From: an uncultured Methanoregula sp.
GTDB taxonomy: Archaea; Halobacteriota; Methanomicrobia; Methanomicrobiales; Methanospirillaceae
Direction: 5' to 3'
DNA: 64,000 bases
NCBI RefSeq assembly: GCF_963667735.1
Contig: NZ_OY763919.1
Location: 1,675,539 to 1,739,538 of the forward strand
A program made the translations under genes and the position numbers. Below are positions 35,139-43,892 of the stretch, in pieces. The notes beneath the pieces are model-generated. The model was not told where the DNA came from. It saw only the letters and a list, made by a program, of their open reading frames with translations, and made no database searches. How positions within the stretch are numbered: the stretch's first letter is position 1; each line of letters opens with the position of its first letter.

Positions 35139-35738
35139 TTAAGGAAAGATTAGGTGTTCGAAACAATAGTCATTTACAAAAGAGATATTTTCTTGCAATC
35201 TTTGATAGAATTCTTGGGAAAGTACTTTTGTCTCACTAGTTAAACTGCTTGCATCAAAAAATGTTATTGCTGCTTGTTCCTCTCGGATATCGATGATCAA
35301 TTCTCCATGTGCTAGTATATTCCTGTCAGTGATGACATTCATCAATTTCTGTAAAAAAATCTTTTTCTCCTTGTCAGTAACCGTTGGATACCTTTTCGAA
35401 TGGTTTTTGATGAGGGATTCAAGTACTCTTTTCTTTTGTGCGAATGTGAAAAATCCTGTTCGGAGAATCAATTCAGAAAATATTTTAGTTTTCTCACTAT
35501 CAAACTCAAAGAAAAACCAACTTATCGCGATACCTAATGCATAATCAACGTCGCCACATTTTGCGATAAATTCCCCACGTTTATGTTTTGCTTCGTCACT
35601 CACCTCATTTAGACGTCGTGTATATTCTTCTTCACAAAAAAGAGGCTTCCCGGAACCATCATAATAATTTATTACTGTAAATCCAGAACCCACACCTTTC
35701 ATAATCCACCAGTATCTTGATTTAATACCCTCAAACAA
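35139..35738 (-). CDS. Alpha-helical protein with a HEPN-type RNxxxH motif
   Basis: 199 residues, mostly helical, no TM segment. Near the C-terminus MNVITDRNILAHGE fits the R-x4-H active-site pattern of HEPN domains, which are RNases in many toxin-antitoxin, abortive-infection and CRISPR systems, although some HEPN proteins are inactive. No antitoxin-like nucleotidyltransferase (MNT) partner is adjacent. It lies next to the integrase. Family assignment is by motif and helical context only. Confidence 0.5.
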   Translation of the reverse strand: MFEGIKSRYWWIMKGVGSGFTVINYYDGSGKPLFCEEEYTRRLNEVSDEAKHKRGEFIAKCGDVDYALGIAISWFFFEFDSEKTKIFSELILRTGFFTFAQKKRVLESLIKNHSKRYPTVTDKEKKIFLQKLMNVITDRNILAHGELIIDIREEQAAITFFDASSLTSETKVLSQEFYQRLQENISFVNDYCFEHLIFP

Positions 35739-35770
35739 ATCAAATGGTTAGTATTCGTTGTGTAAATGGA

Positions 35771-36697
35771 TCAGATAAGTTTGACATCCTCCCAACTCCC
35801 CATATACACCTTATACACATTTTCCGGTAGAAATTGTTTATAAGAAGTCCAATTGATTGAACTCACACCATGACTCATAATGAAGTTCTTGTTCGCATCA
35901 GTGAAGCCGATTTCGTCTGATTTCTGTTCGAAGAATTTTCTCAAGTCTCTTTGTTGAAGATTACCCGCTGTGTGTTTCATAGTGATTGAATGATACTTGA
36001 ACCATCTCTGTAAGCCAAGATAGTCAAAAACTAAATCATTATCCTGTTTACCTTTAATCACCTGCTCTATTAGTGGTATAAGCACAGGATGTAACGGCAC
36101 GTAATGCTCCATTCTGATCTTATCCTGTTCTGCTCTCACTGTGAGCACGGGTAGTTCTCGCGCCAATGCTGTTTTGAATTGACTTACTGTTAAGCGGGAT
36201 GTCGTTATTGTTCTTTGACCTGAAAATGAGAGGAAGAGTATCGCCGTTCTGAAGTTCAGTTTCCTGGTTTCTGATAGTTCTGGATCATTGTCTATCGTAT
36301 TTAGTGCCGCTTCAATATCCTCTTGAACGATAATGCGCGATGTCAGTAACTTAATTGTCTGTCGATTCTTCGGTCTTTCAAAAATAGAGTGGTATGATAG
36401 TATCTTGGGATTCATCGTGAGTTTATAGAGGTAGTTGAAAAACGCGCGAGTGTAATTAAAACACTTCTCTAGGGCGGAAGTGCTCTTACATTTAGTGATG
36501 AAGAAATCCGATAAATTCCCAAGGGTTGTTGTATTGATTACTCCGTTTAGGTTTGACCAAATCTCTAAACCGACTTTCTTAATGATGTTGATAGTGTTTT
36601 TATTAATTCCTCTAGAGCGATATTTTACAAAACTGTTCAACTCTTCTTGAGAAAAATAAACGCTTTGTGTGTCTGAATTGTCGAGCCTGTCACGCAA
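35771..36697 (-). CDS. Tyrosine recombinase, C-terminal part of the partitioned integrase (intC)
   Basis: 308 residues as counted from TTG 36697, which is inside the att core. A SAM-like core-binding domain (about 14-110) precedes the catalytic domain with Arg152 (SGQRTITTSRLT), Lys183, the RDLR box (240-243, with Arg in place of the usual His), His266 (IMSHG) and the nucleophile Tyr276 (NWTSYKQF). The frame is closed by a stop 3-5 bp outside the attR core, so no native start exists in the integrated state. In the circular form it is in phase with intN. All catalytic parts are on this fragment. Confidence 0.88.
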   Translation of the reverse strand: MRDRLDNSDTQSVYFSQEELNSFVKYRSRGINKNTINIIKKVGLEIWSNLNGVINTTTLGNLSDFFITKCKSTSALEKCFNYTRAFFNYLYKLTMNPKILSYHSIFERPKNRQTIKLLTSRIIVQEDIEAALNTIDNDPELSETRKLNFRTAILFLSFSGQRTITTSRLTVSQFKTALARELPVLTVRAEQDKIRMEHYVPLHPVLIPLIEQVIKGKQDNDLVFDYLGLQRWFKYHSITMKHTAGNLQQRDLRKFFEQKSDEIGFTDANKNFIMSHGVSSINWTSYKQFLPENVYKVYMGSWEDVKLI

Positions 36698-36729
36698 TCG
36701 ACTCGGATTCGAATTCCGACCTGGGCGTA
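36685..36729 (+). repeat. Right attachment site (attR)
   Basis: Exact 45-bp copy of the 3' part of tRNA-Asp from the anticodon arm to two bases past the end. It is not a functional tRNA because the 5' half is missing. Confidence 0.93.
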
Positions 36730-37101
36730 CCTTTTATCGGCTAATTTGCCTACAGAATTTTTAAAATTGCTTACTATCTGTTTTTGTCCGGGCATACGTC
36801 TGACATGAAATTGCCCGGAAAACCAAGTCTGTGCCTTCCATCCGCAACGTGTTTGTGCATCGTGGTTTGGATGGATAACATTGGCGGTGTTCTACGGTCA
36901 GGTTATTCTGCGATGGGGGGGCCATGGTGGGCTGCGTCGTCTTGCACGACCGCATATTCCAACAGATAGTTTGACCCGAACGGCATTTAATTATAAAGCT
37001 GATTTTATATAATCTGAGGTTCATGGTAACAATTAGGGGCACCAGTGTCACCAGTGCAATAGAAAAGGTCAGAACGTTATCCGCCCCGAAGGTGTGTAAC
37101 C
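36730..37101. other. Non-coding DNA right of the element
   Basis: About 370 bp between attR and the next gene. Base composition returns to the host level. Open frames here have no ribosome-binding site and no recognisable family. Nothing else is supported. Confidence 0.4.
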
Positions 37102-37398
37102 ATGAAACCAAGAAAAATGGATCAGGAGAGCCGCGATTGGCTCGTTAACGATGAGCTGCCTCGCGAAAGATCCTGCATACTTGCAGGGGTAGATGATGCG
37201 GAAAAGAAGGAACTCTATCGCTTTGCAGTGTGGACCTCGCGTTTTTATTCTATTATAGAAAACGGTGAAATCCAGACAACCATCGATTCATCATCATGGA
37301 CAAGTGACTGGGCTCTGCTCGATAAAACCCTGAAGAGAATGGGTGTGGAAAGACCTGCGGATGAATATTTGTGTTATCGAGGATCGCCGGGCATCTGA
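37102..37398 (+). CDS. Small uncharacterised protein, 98 aa
   Basis: Not recognised. Soluble, mixed charge, with WLVNDELPRERSCILAGVDDAEKKELYRFAVW and a Trp-rich middle (SSSWTSDWALLDKTLKRMG). GGTGTG precedes ATG 37102. Codon use is host-like. It is the first gene past the right end of the element. Confidence 0.5.
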   Translation: MKPRKMDQESRDWLVNDELPRERSCILAGVDDAEKKELYRFAVWTSRFYSIIENGEIQTTIDSSSWTSDWALLDKTLKRMGVERPADEYLCYRGSPGI

Positions 37399-37562
37399 AT
37401 TCTAGCGCAAATTTGTCCAGCTTCTCCAAATCCCATTAAGAGGATCTGTCCGGCTCATAGTGTTTGATCGCTTGGATCTCGAAAAAGCGATCCCACCTAC
37501 CGGTTAGGCTGGATCTGGCAACCATCCTCTATGATCCGGATCCTGAAAGAGAAAAAGGAGTT

Positions 37563-37832
37563 TCAGCAGGATGCTGTCGGCTGAATGAGGAGACGGCCCC
37601 TTGAGGTGAGCCGGAGAACGATCTCGCTGCTCGATTTCCCTCCGTCGAGATAACGCTTGGAGAGGAGAACCCGGACTGCGGACCTGACACTGCTCTCGCT
37701 GTGGGCGGACTGCAGCGTGTGAACTACATGACCTATGTGGCAGCCCTGCTTGTCAGCAACTGTCTTGAGGATGTCGATGTGGGTTGAGGAAGGCACAAAG
37801 ACTTCGGGAGTTTCGTAGGTGATTTTTTCCAT
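37563..37832 (-). CDS. Small winged-helix DNA-binding protein
   Basis: 89 residues. STHIDILKTVADKQGCHIGHVVHTLQ...SESSVRSAVRVLLSKRYLDGG...LRLTSRGRLLI follows the helix-helix-recognition helix-wing pattern of MarR/PadR-like regulators, with a short beta wing. It stands alone; target unknown, possibly its own promoter. Confidence 0.6.
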   Translation of the reverse strand: MEKITYETPEVFVPSSTHIDILKTVADKQGCHIGHVVHTLQSAHSESSVRSAVRVLLSKRYLDGGKSSSEIVLRLTSRGRLLIQPTASC

Positions 37833-38026
37833 AATTTGTCCTGGTGACCGGAAAAAGACAGATGACTATAGATTCTGTTGAACGAATCACCATGGTATTA
37901 TATGGCGTATGAGATGAAGTAACCATGCCTCGTACTGCACGGGACCATTGATGATACTTTTCGGAAATGCCTGTTATTTCAGGGTATAAACGGGAATTTA
38001 AAACCGGGGAATAAAAAATTCCCGGG

Positions 38027-39445
38027 TTATAATGTCTGAACCCCGTAGATTCCACCTGCAATCCACCAGGTATCGTCAACGGCCTTTCCGTACATCAGCT
38101 TCGGGATCGGTTCTGTTCCCCTGGCTTCCGTATCCGGGAACATGGCCCGGGTAAACCCTGTTCCGCTCTTTATCGCATTGATATTGACAATCGTGGGTTT
38201 TGCACCATAGGGATCGGAGTAGTTCATCCAGTTCTTCCCAACGCCCTCCTTGAAGTACGGGTCGGCAAGGATAGTCCCGTTGAAATCCTCGGCCCAGACA
38301 AAGAGATCTCCTGAGACAAACTGCCCTTTTGGATTGTTGATCTCGGCAATGGCCTTCTCCTTCCCGGTTGTCCTGGCATATGCGACTGCCCGGTCGACAA
38401 GGTCGTACAATTCCGTGCGGGTATGGTTACGGATTGCAATTCCCGTCAGGTTTCCCTGCCTGAGCTGTTCATATTCGGGCACAATGATTCCCGAGAAGAC
38501 CCAGTATGTTGAATCAACGGGTTCGGCATAATCGAGCTTGGGGGCATAGTACGTCTGGTTATCTTTTGTCACTGCCGCAACGGTATAGGAGAACCCCCCG
38601 CCCTGCTTTGAGAGGTCCCGCATCTCCCGGATCGTGGTCACGCCATCGGGGTCATGGTAGTTGATCAGGTTGATGTGGTTGTTCGCGGTCTCGGGCGTTA
38701 TGGAATTTGCAAGCACCGTACCATTATAATCGACTGCAATGAGCGTCAGTTCCCCGTCTGCAAACTTCCCTTTGGGATCATTGAATGCAAGAAGGGCTTT
38801 CTCTTTGCCGTTCTCCTTTGCATAGAGAACTGCATCTTTTACGAACTTTGTAAGATCTGCCGTTGTGTAGGCCCGGGTTTTCGGGCCAATGCCGGTTGAC
38901 GGGTAGATCATGCCGGATCCGGTATAGGCCCCTGCACCAACATAGTACGTGCCGTCCACATCGGCAGCAACCGAGAGTTTGGCTTTCATCTGCCGGTTGT
39001 CTTCGGGGCTCGGGTAATCGTAGCTGACGTACCCGATCCCATAACCGGCCGTCTCTTCAAGGTTCTTTACCAGGAAAACGCCGTACCGGTCGGTCATGTT
39101 CCGGATATTGGTCCCGACAAGCTCGTGCTCGAAGGGTTCGGCGAGCGCAGTGCCATTGTAGTCTTCGGCAAAGATATAGATCCCGTTTTTGACGAACGAA
39201 CCGTTCGGGTTGTTGAACTCTGCAATGGCTCTCTCTTTGCCGTTCATCCTGGCATACTCCCGGGCGTTCTTTACCATGACCGTGAGATCATCGGGAGTTG
39301 TTTTGCTTCCCGGGATTATTGTTGCCGCGGGGGCCGGTGTCACGGTGCCGGTTGTCATGTTTTTATCGCCGGTTCCGGTGCAGCCGGCAGAAAACGCGGA
39401 TGCTGCAAGAACGAGGATGATGATGAAGACAAAATATCGTCCCAT
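38027..39445 (-). CDS. Lipoprotein with three tandem Cache-like domains
   Basis: 472 residues. A signal peptide with lipobox FSAGC (Cys22) anchors it outside the cell. Three repeats of about 135 residues start near residues 50, 190 and 335; each has AR..GKE.AI.EFNNP.G.FV...Y.FAED.NGT.LA.P followed by G.N..N..D..G and ends with a GAG/SGxI-type strand. These resemble single-Cache ligand-binding sensor domains. No TM or signalling domain follows, so it may bind and buffer small ligands or present them to a kinase. Length and triple repeat are unusual but intact. Confidence 0.75.
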   Translation of the reverse strand: MGRYFVFIIILVLAASAFSAGCTGTGDKNMTTGTVTPAPAATIIPGSKTTPDDLTVMVKNAREYARMNGKERAIAEFNNPNGSFVKNGIYIFAEDYNGTALAEPFEHELVGTNIRNMTDRYGVFLVKNLEETAGYGIGYVSYDYPSPEDNRQMKAKLSVAADVDGTYYVGAGAYTGSGMIYPSTGIGPKTRAYTTADLTKFVKDAVLYAKENGKEKALLAFNDPKGKFADGELTLIAVDYNGTVLANSITPETANNHINLINYHDPDGVTTIREMRDLSKQGGGFSYTVAAVTKDNQTYYAPKLDYAEPVDSTYWVFSGIIVPEYEQLRQGNLTGIAIRNHTRTELYDLVDRAVAYARTTGKEKAIAEINNPKGQFVSGDLFVWAEDFNGTILADPYFKEGVGKNWMNYSDPYGAKPTIVNINAIKSGTGFTRAMFPDTEARGTEPIPKLMYGKAVDDTWWIAGGIYGVQTL

Positions 39446-39552
39446 GGACGAAAGGTCTCGGCCAGACTATAAAAGGGTTCTTTTCCGCGCCCGTTGACGG
39501 CCCTGCATGAGATTCTTCTGGTTCCGGTACATCTGTCAGTACGGGGTTCATT

Positions 39553-39580
39553 GCCCCACGGTAACGGTGGGGCTTTTTTT
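39553..39580 (+). terminator. Stem-loop plus T7, bacterial-style terminator
   Basis: GCCCCAC - 7-nt loop - GTGGGGC followed directly by seven T. It reads as an intrinsic terminator on the plus strand, but lies 34 bp upstream of the rightward YIP1 gene and between divergent genes, with no plus-strand gene closer than 2.1 kb upstream. It may stop antisense transcription or act in a short leader. Confidence 0.45.
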
Positions 39581-39613
39581 GGAAACGGATACGGATCGTT
39601 AAATACTAACCGG

Positions 39614-40219
39614 ATGAACGTTCTCTCCATGCTGGATGCAATCATAACCCAGATCAGAGGAATCCTGGTATCTCCGGTTGAAACCTTCCGGAACTCACGG
39701 GATAATCCGGCTGAATCGGTCTTCTCCTACTTTCTGGTCCTCCTTGTCATCGACGCTCTCCTGACTTCTGTCATAACCGCACTCGGGGTAGGGGCAATGG
39801 CCGTGCTCCTCCGGTATATTCCTGCATACAGCAGTCTTCTCCCGGTGCTCGTCTTTGTCATCGTCCTTGTCGGGGGTATGGCCTGGGCACTCCTGATCAG
39901 TGCATGGATCCATCTCTGGGTGTACCTGGCGGGAGGCCGCAAGGGGATCTTCATGACCGTGAAGGCGGTCCTCTATGGCATGACGCCGGCCCTGCTCTTT
40001 GGCTGGATACCGGTCATCGGGTTCTTCTTCACCCTCTGGACGCTGGTTCTTGAGATCCTTGGCATCCGCGAGCTCCAGGAACTGGGTACGGGTAAAACGA
40101 TCCTTGTCATGGTCATAGCAATTGTCATTCCCATGATCCTGGTTGCTCTTGCGGCAGCCTGGTTCTTCCTCTCGTCAGTTGCCACGATAACGCCGGTTAC
40201 CGCCCCCATGGGGCCGTAA
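39614..40219 (+). CDS. YIP1-family membrane protein
   Basis: 201 residues with five TM helices (near 28-48, 60-85, 100-125, 135-155, 165-190). The N-terminal ITQIRGILVSPVETFRNSRDNPAESVFSYFLVLLVI is the Yip1-domain start common in archaea and bacteria. ATG 39614 is preceded by a TATA-like GTTAAATACTA at 39598-39608, so the mRNA may be nearly leaderless. Function in archaea is unknown. Confidence 0.75.
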   Translation: MNVLSMLDAIITQIRGILVSPVETFRNSRDNPAESVFSYFLVLLVIDALLTSVITALGVGAMAVLLRYIPAYSSLLPVLVFVIVLVGGMAWALLISAWIHLWVYLAGGRKGIFMTVKAVLYGMTPALLFGWIPVIGFFFTLWTLVLEILGIRELQELGTGKTILVMVIAIVIPMILVALAAAWFFLSSVATITPVTAPMGP

Positions 40220-40266
40220 TTTTTTACCTGTTTTCCCGTTATCCTCAGCCAACGCCTTCCTGTCGG

Positions 40267-40737
40267 TCATTCGACCCGGTATCCCCGTTCTACCAGGTAC
40301 CGGCAGAGCCATTGCTCGGCTGCCTTGTCGTCTTTTGGACGGAGCCGTTCAGCCTCCTCCCATATTCCCCTCAGGCGCGGGTCATCCGAATGGAGAGCAA
40401 GCGTTCCGGTCACGGTCCCAAGGGCGTTTCCGGAGGAATCCGAGACGTGCATGACAACACACCGGTAGAATTTGCACTGGGCCGGGCTGTCGCGGTGGAT
40501 CGTGCAGCGCACAAGGTTCCCGTCCGGCCGGAGGAACCGGCAGGCAGACGGATGCTTCTCCGGAAACGAGTGATCGGAAAAGATTGCCCTCTTGTCTTCG
40601 TCAACCTCTGCGGTAAATGCAGTTCCTGTCGAGACCGATTCGCATTCGAACGTGAAGGGGCCGGTCTGGCGTTCGATCACGATATAGTCTCCAAGATGCA
40701 TGCAGCAGATCCCGCACTGGCGGCAGTTGAACGTCAT
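40267..40737 (-). CDS. YkgJ-family cysteine cluster protein
   Basis: 156 residues. FNCRQCGICCMHLG at the N-terminus plus ACRFL, CTIHRDSP.QCKFYRC form the zinc- or iron-sulfur-binding Cys set of the YkgJ family, often called Fe-S oxidoreductases without direct proof. Length and Cys spacing are complete. It stands alone and convergent with YIP1. Confidence 0.75.
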   Translation of the reverse strand: MTFNCRQCGICCMHLGDYIVIERQTGPFTFECESVSTGTAFTAEVDEDKRAIFSDHSFPEKHPSACRFLRPDGNLVRCTIHRDSPAQCKFYRCVVMHVSDSSGNALGTVTGTLALHSDDPRLRGIWEEAERLRPKDDKAAEQWLCRYLVERGYRVE

Positions 40738-40938
40738 GACAGGTACTCCCGATCGCTCTCCCGTCCTCTCCGGAACGGGATGAACGGTTGCTTATCCCTA
40801 TTTTATTCCTGTCTGCACTCTAAAATGGTGGCATTTGGATCCGGACCCGGTTCAGGGCTCCCGAACGTGAGCTGGCGGGAACATCTTTTCCTGAAATGTA
40901 TGGGAAAATGGGTTTTTTTTATCCCTTTCTTCCGGCAG

Positions 40939-41580
40939 TCAGCGAATCCTGTCGGCAGCCCGGATCGCAAGTGCCTTCAGGGTCTCGTAATCCGTAGCTG
41001 TGCCCCCCATGGTGATCTGTTCGCAGATATTGTTTTTTATAAAAAGTACTGAGTATACCGCACTGTTCCGGGGGGAATCCGGCTCAAGTATCCGGACGGC
41101 GATACTCTTGTCGCCAATCTTGGGAAAGGCGATCTCGTACCTTTTTGTGCCATTGGTCTCTTCGAGCAGGGCATCTTTCTCGATGCTGTAGACCCTGCCG
41201 ATACTGTCCGCAGTGTATATCCCGACGACCTGCCGGATCGCAGTGATATCATTGCTCTGCCGGTTTATCCGGAAATAGACTACCCGGTAGCCCTGTATCC
41301 ATCCCAGGTCGCGGGTGAGCTGGTCCGTCTCGCCATAGGCCATCACGGACCGGTCTTTTATCGTATAATCTATCGGGAGATCATCCCCGCCAAGTGCCAT
41401 ATCTGCAAGCGGGACCATCGTTACCGGTATTACCGGGGTGGGAGCTGCCGATACCTGCGCGACATAGGCCGGGGGCGCTCCGAACACTGACGAAAGGCAA
41501 CCCGGCACCAGTGCCGTTCCTGCGAGGAGCGTGCAGAGAACCACGGTTGCAGGAAACCCTTGTATCATATCGTACTGCAT
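40939..41580 (-). CDS. Putative lipoprotein of unknown function
   Basis: 213 residues. Signal peptide with lipobox LVPGC (Cys about 28), a Pro/Val-rich spacer and a single domain of about 150 residues (TIKDRSVMAYGETDQLTRDLGWIQGYRVVYFRINR...). Methanogen genomes carry many such proteins. Not recognised beyond that. No coupled neighbour. Confidence 0.6.
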   Translation of the reverse strand: MQYDMIQGFPATVVLCTLLAGTALVPGCLSSVFGAPPAYVAQVSAAPTPVIPVTMVPLADMALGGDDLPIDYTIKDRSVMAYGETDQLTRDLGWIQGYRVVYFRINRQSNDITAIRQVVGIYTADSIGRVYSIEKDALLEETNGTKRYEIAFPKIGDKSIAVRILEPDSPRNSAVYSVLFIKNNICEQITMGGTATDYETLKALAIRAADRIR

Positions 41581-41674
41581 GGCGAACGGGATTTATATTA
41601 TGAGCGGATGGCACTGGTTATGCCCTCCCGGCAAAAGCACTATCATCTTCCCCGCGAGACTTCTGCACTGGTGA

Positions 41675-42130
41675 ATGATTTTGGCAAGAAACAGCATTGC
41701 AATGCTTGACCGGGACCACCATATCCACCTTGTCCCGGCCGACCGGATCCTGATGATGAGCATAGAACATTCGGCCATCAGGAAGATCGAGAACGGGCAT
41801 TTCGAGATCGAGTGTTTCCTCAAGCTGTCGGTGGAAGGATTCCCCCACCCACTCGAGGATGCGATCCGGTTCACCTTTGCATCCGTAAACGTTCCCGGCG
41901 CCCAGCTGATGACCGAACTCACATTTGTCCAGAACCACATCATCAAGCAGATCTTCGATAAGGGGCTCTCCGGCGAATTGTGCGCCTGCGAGCCGGATGA
42001 TCCCCAGGCCCGGGACTGCGGGATCACGGTATCATCCGAGATCAAGAACCGGATGGCCGGATCAAAACAGGTCCGGGAAGTGCTGGCCCGTTGTGGTGCC
42101 CTTCCGGACAGCCTGACCTTCCTGAAGTAG
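41675..42130 (+). CDS. Uncharacterised soluble protein, about 151 aa
   Basis: Not recognised. Begins MILARNSIAMLDRDHHIHLVPADRILMMSIEH, then a beta-rich region (KIENGHFEIECFLKLSVEGFPHPLEDAIRFTFASVNVPGAQ) and a helical C-terminus with Cys-rich ELCACEPDDPQARDCG. An internal ATG at 41702 is a possible start. The composition is host-like. It may be a small sensor or ligand-binding domain, but nothing shows this directly. Confidence 0.5.
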   Translation: MILARNSIAMLDRDHHIHLVPADRILMMSIEHSAIRKIENGHFEIECFLKLSVEGFPHPLEDAIRFTFASVNVPGAQLMTELTFVQNHIIKQIFDKGLSGELCACEPDDPQARDCGITVSSEIKNRMAGSKQVREVLARCGALPDSLTFLK

Positions 42131-42269
42131 TTCCCAGGCACCGGCCCAAATGTGCCGGGTAAGCCGGATTTTTTTTCAATCCGGCCGGAATCTGGGAATA
42201 TTTTTTAATAAATATCTTTTTGTGGGGAGAGTGACAACCTGTACGTAACAGGTATATACGGGGTATTAT

Positions 42270-43835
42270 ATGGGCGACCCAGATTTCCGCAGTAATGAAA
42301 AAGTCCTTCTCCGTTCCGACGGGGTCAATGTCAAATCGGTTCCGTTCGAAGCTACCCTGACCGACCGGCGGATCGTGCTTGTCGACCGGGCGAGAAATGT
42401 ACTTCCTCAGAAGGATATCCACCTGTCTGCCATCCGGCAGATAGCAACCGGAGAGAATGCGATCCGCGACCCGACTCTTACGGTATATGTTTCAGCGAAC
42501 AATAACGAGACCCGGCAGATGGTCCTCACGTTCTCCCGCGATTCCGGGGGAAACCGCGCAAAGGAGCGCGATGAATGGAAAAAATTCCTTGAATATTATA
42601 TCCCCCGTGCGCCGCCCGCACCTGTACCCCCGGCCCCGGAACCGGCTGCCTCATACCGGAACGATGCAGTAATCCCTCCCCAGAAACGGTTTACCGATAC
42701 CGTCCCCGCCCGAATGCCTGCCCGGGAAACCCCTCCAGCCGCACCAGCGGCACCGGAGAGTTTTTTCTGCAACCGGTGCGGCAACCGGGTGAGCAAGGAT
42801 TCTGCATTCTGCAACAAATGCGGCTCTCCGATCGTTCCTCCGGCTCCGTCTCCCTACGTGGCCCCGGCACCAGCAGGTACCTATCCGCCGGCTCCCCAGC
42901 CCCATACACCTGCTCCCGAGGCCCGGGTGCCGGAAGAAGCACCACCTGCCGTGGATGCGATCCGTATCTCAGACACCCCCGTTCGTCCTCCCGTGCGCAT
43001 GGCTGATACCCGGAACCAGGGTATCCCCGCTCCCCGGAGACCTGCGGACCCCGAACCTTCAAAGAAACCAAAAAAACAGGGTTTCATCCCCTCGCTGTTC
43101 TCATCGAAATCGCGTTCAGCCTCAAAGAGAAACGACTCCCTTGCCCCTGCCGAACCGGCGCCCGAGAAATCCCGTCGACGCGGCGGTTCCGGGACTGCAA
43201 AAAAAGTGATCATTTCCGCCGTGGTCCTGGTCATCATCATCGCCGTGATCGGGGTCGGTGCCGTGTTTGTCTACCCCATGATCTCAAGCGGCGGACTCTT
43301 AACGCTCCCCTCCGGAGAATCGTCCTCCGGCGGAAGTTCATCATCGGGATCGGTCACTCCCACAACAACCCCGCAAGGCCAGACCACCCCGTCCGTCCAG
43401 ACTTCCTGGACGCCCATTGCCGTTGAAACCACTGCGGCCATGATCCCCTCTACCGGTGTGCAGGTTCATATCAGCTATCTTGGCGGTTTCAAAGGCTCCT
43501 ATGGCCTGCCGGCTGCACTGCAATCGATCCAGGCTTCCGGCGACCGGGTCTACCTGGTCGAGAATGCCACCGGAACGGTCCAGGCAGTTATCGAGAAGAG
43601 GGACAGTTCGACCAAGCACGATCTCCTTGTTGAGATCTACAAGGATGGAAAACTGCTCACGAAAGGTTCCACGAACGCTGGCTATGGCAAAGTGACCCTG
43701 GAAGTGGACACAAAAACCGGTGTAGCAAAGACCCCGATCACCAGCGCATCCGTTGGCACGGTTGCGACAACAGCGGCAGCAGCTGCCCAGAAAACAACCG
43801 CTCCCGCAACGAACACAACTACCAAGGCATCCTGA
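42270..43835 (+). CDS. PH-like domain, zinc-ribbon, single-TM surface protein
   Basis: 521 residues in modules: an N-terminal PH/GRAM-like domain (about 1-110, SNEKVLLRSDGVNVKSVPFEATLTDRRIVLVD...), a Pro/Ala linker, a double-CxxC zinc ribbon (FFCNRCGNRV...FCNKCGSPI, about 165-190), a long Pro-rich segment, a basic patch, one TM helix (VIISAVVLVIIIAVIGVGAVFVYPMI, about 312-337), a Ser/Thr-rich stalk and an outside domain (about 390-490). It thus joins cytosolic sensing modules to an extracellular domain. Adjacent to a PH-domain membrane protein (43893), with which it may work. Function unknown. Confidence 0.65.
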   Translation: MGDPDFRSNEKVLLRSDGVNVKSVPFEATLTDRRIVLVDRARNVLPQKDIHLSAIRQIATGENAIRDPTLTVYVSANNNETRQMVLTFSRDSGGNRAKERDEWKKFLEYYIPRAPPAPVPPAPEPAASYRNDAVIPPQKRFTDTVPARMPARETPPAAPAAPESFFCNRCGNRVSKDSAFCNKCGSPIVPPAPSPYVAPAPAGTYPPAPQPHTPAPEARVPEEAPPAVDAIRISDTPVRPPVRMADTRNQGIPAPRRPADPEPSKKPKKQGFIPSLFSSKSRSASKRNDSLAPAEPAPEKSRRRGGSGTAKKVIISAVVLVIIIAVIGVGAVFVYPMISSGGLLTLPSGESSSGGSSSSGSVTPTTTPQGQTTPSVQTSWTPIAVETTAAMIPSTGVQVHISYLGGFKGSYGLPAALQSIQASGDRVYLVENATGTVQAVIEKRDSSTKHDLLVEIYKDGKLLTKGSTNAGYGKVTLEVDTKTGVAKTPITSASVGTVATTAAAAAQKTTAPATNTTTKAS

Positions 43836-43892
43836 GTTTTAGGATCGACCGCTCTCTTTTTCATCAGCCTTTCATAAACGGTTCTCATAACT

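Larger units (their letters stand above)
26590..36729. mobile_element. Integrated genetic element in tRNA-Asp with a partitioned integrase
   Basis: About 10.1 kb bounded by a 45-bp perfect direct repeat equal to the 3' part of tRNA-Asp. The interior is strongly AT-rich against GC-rich flanks. Left end: the N-terminal integrase fragment. Right end: the tyrosine-recombinase body. In between are a P-loop ATPase with a winged helix, a HEPN-motif protein, and seven small membrane, secreted or zinc-ribbon proteins spaced by repeated non-coding blocks. No capsid, portal or terminase genes are recognisable and no conjugation genes, so plasmid-like or degenerate virus origin are both open. Confidence 0.9.

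Noticed and set aside
36685-36729. Second tRNA-Asp gene
   Set aside because: Only the 3' part from the anticodon arm on is present; it is the attR duplication, not a tRNA gene.
36761-37111. Minus-strand open frame right of the element
   Set aside because: No ribosome-binding site, no recognisable domain, and it overlaps the start of the better-supported gene at 37102.
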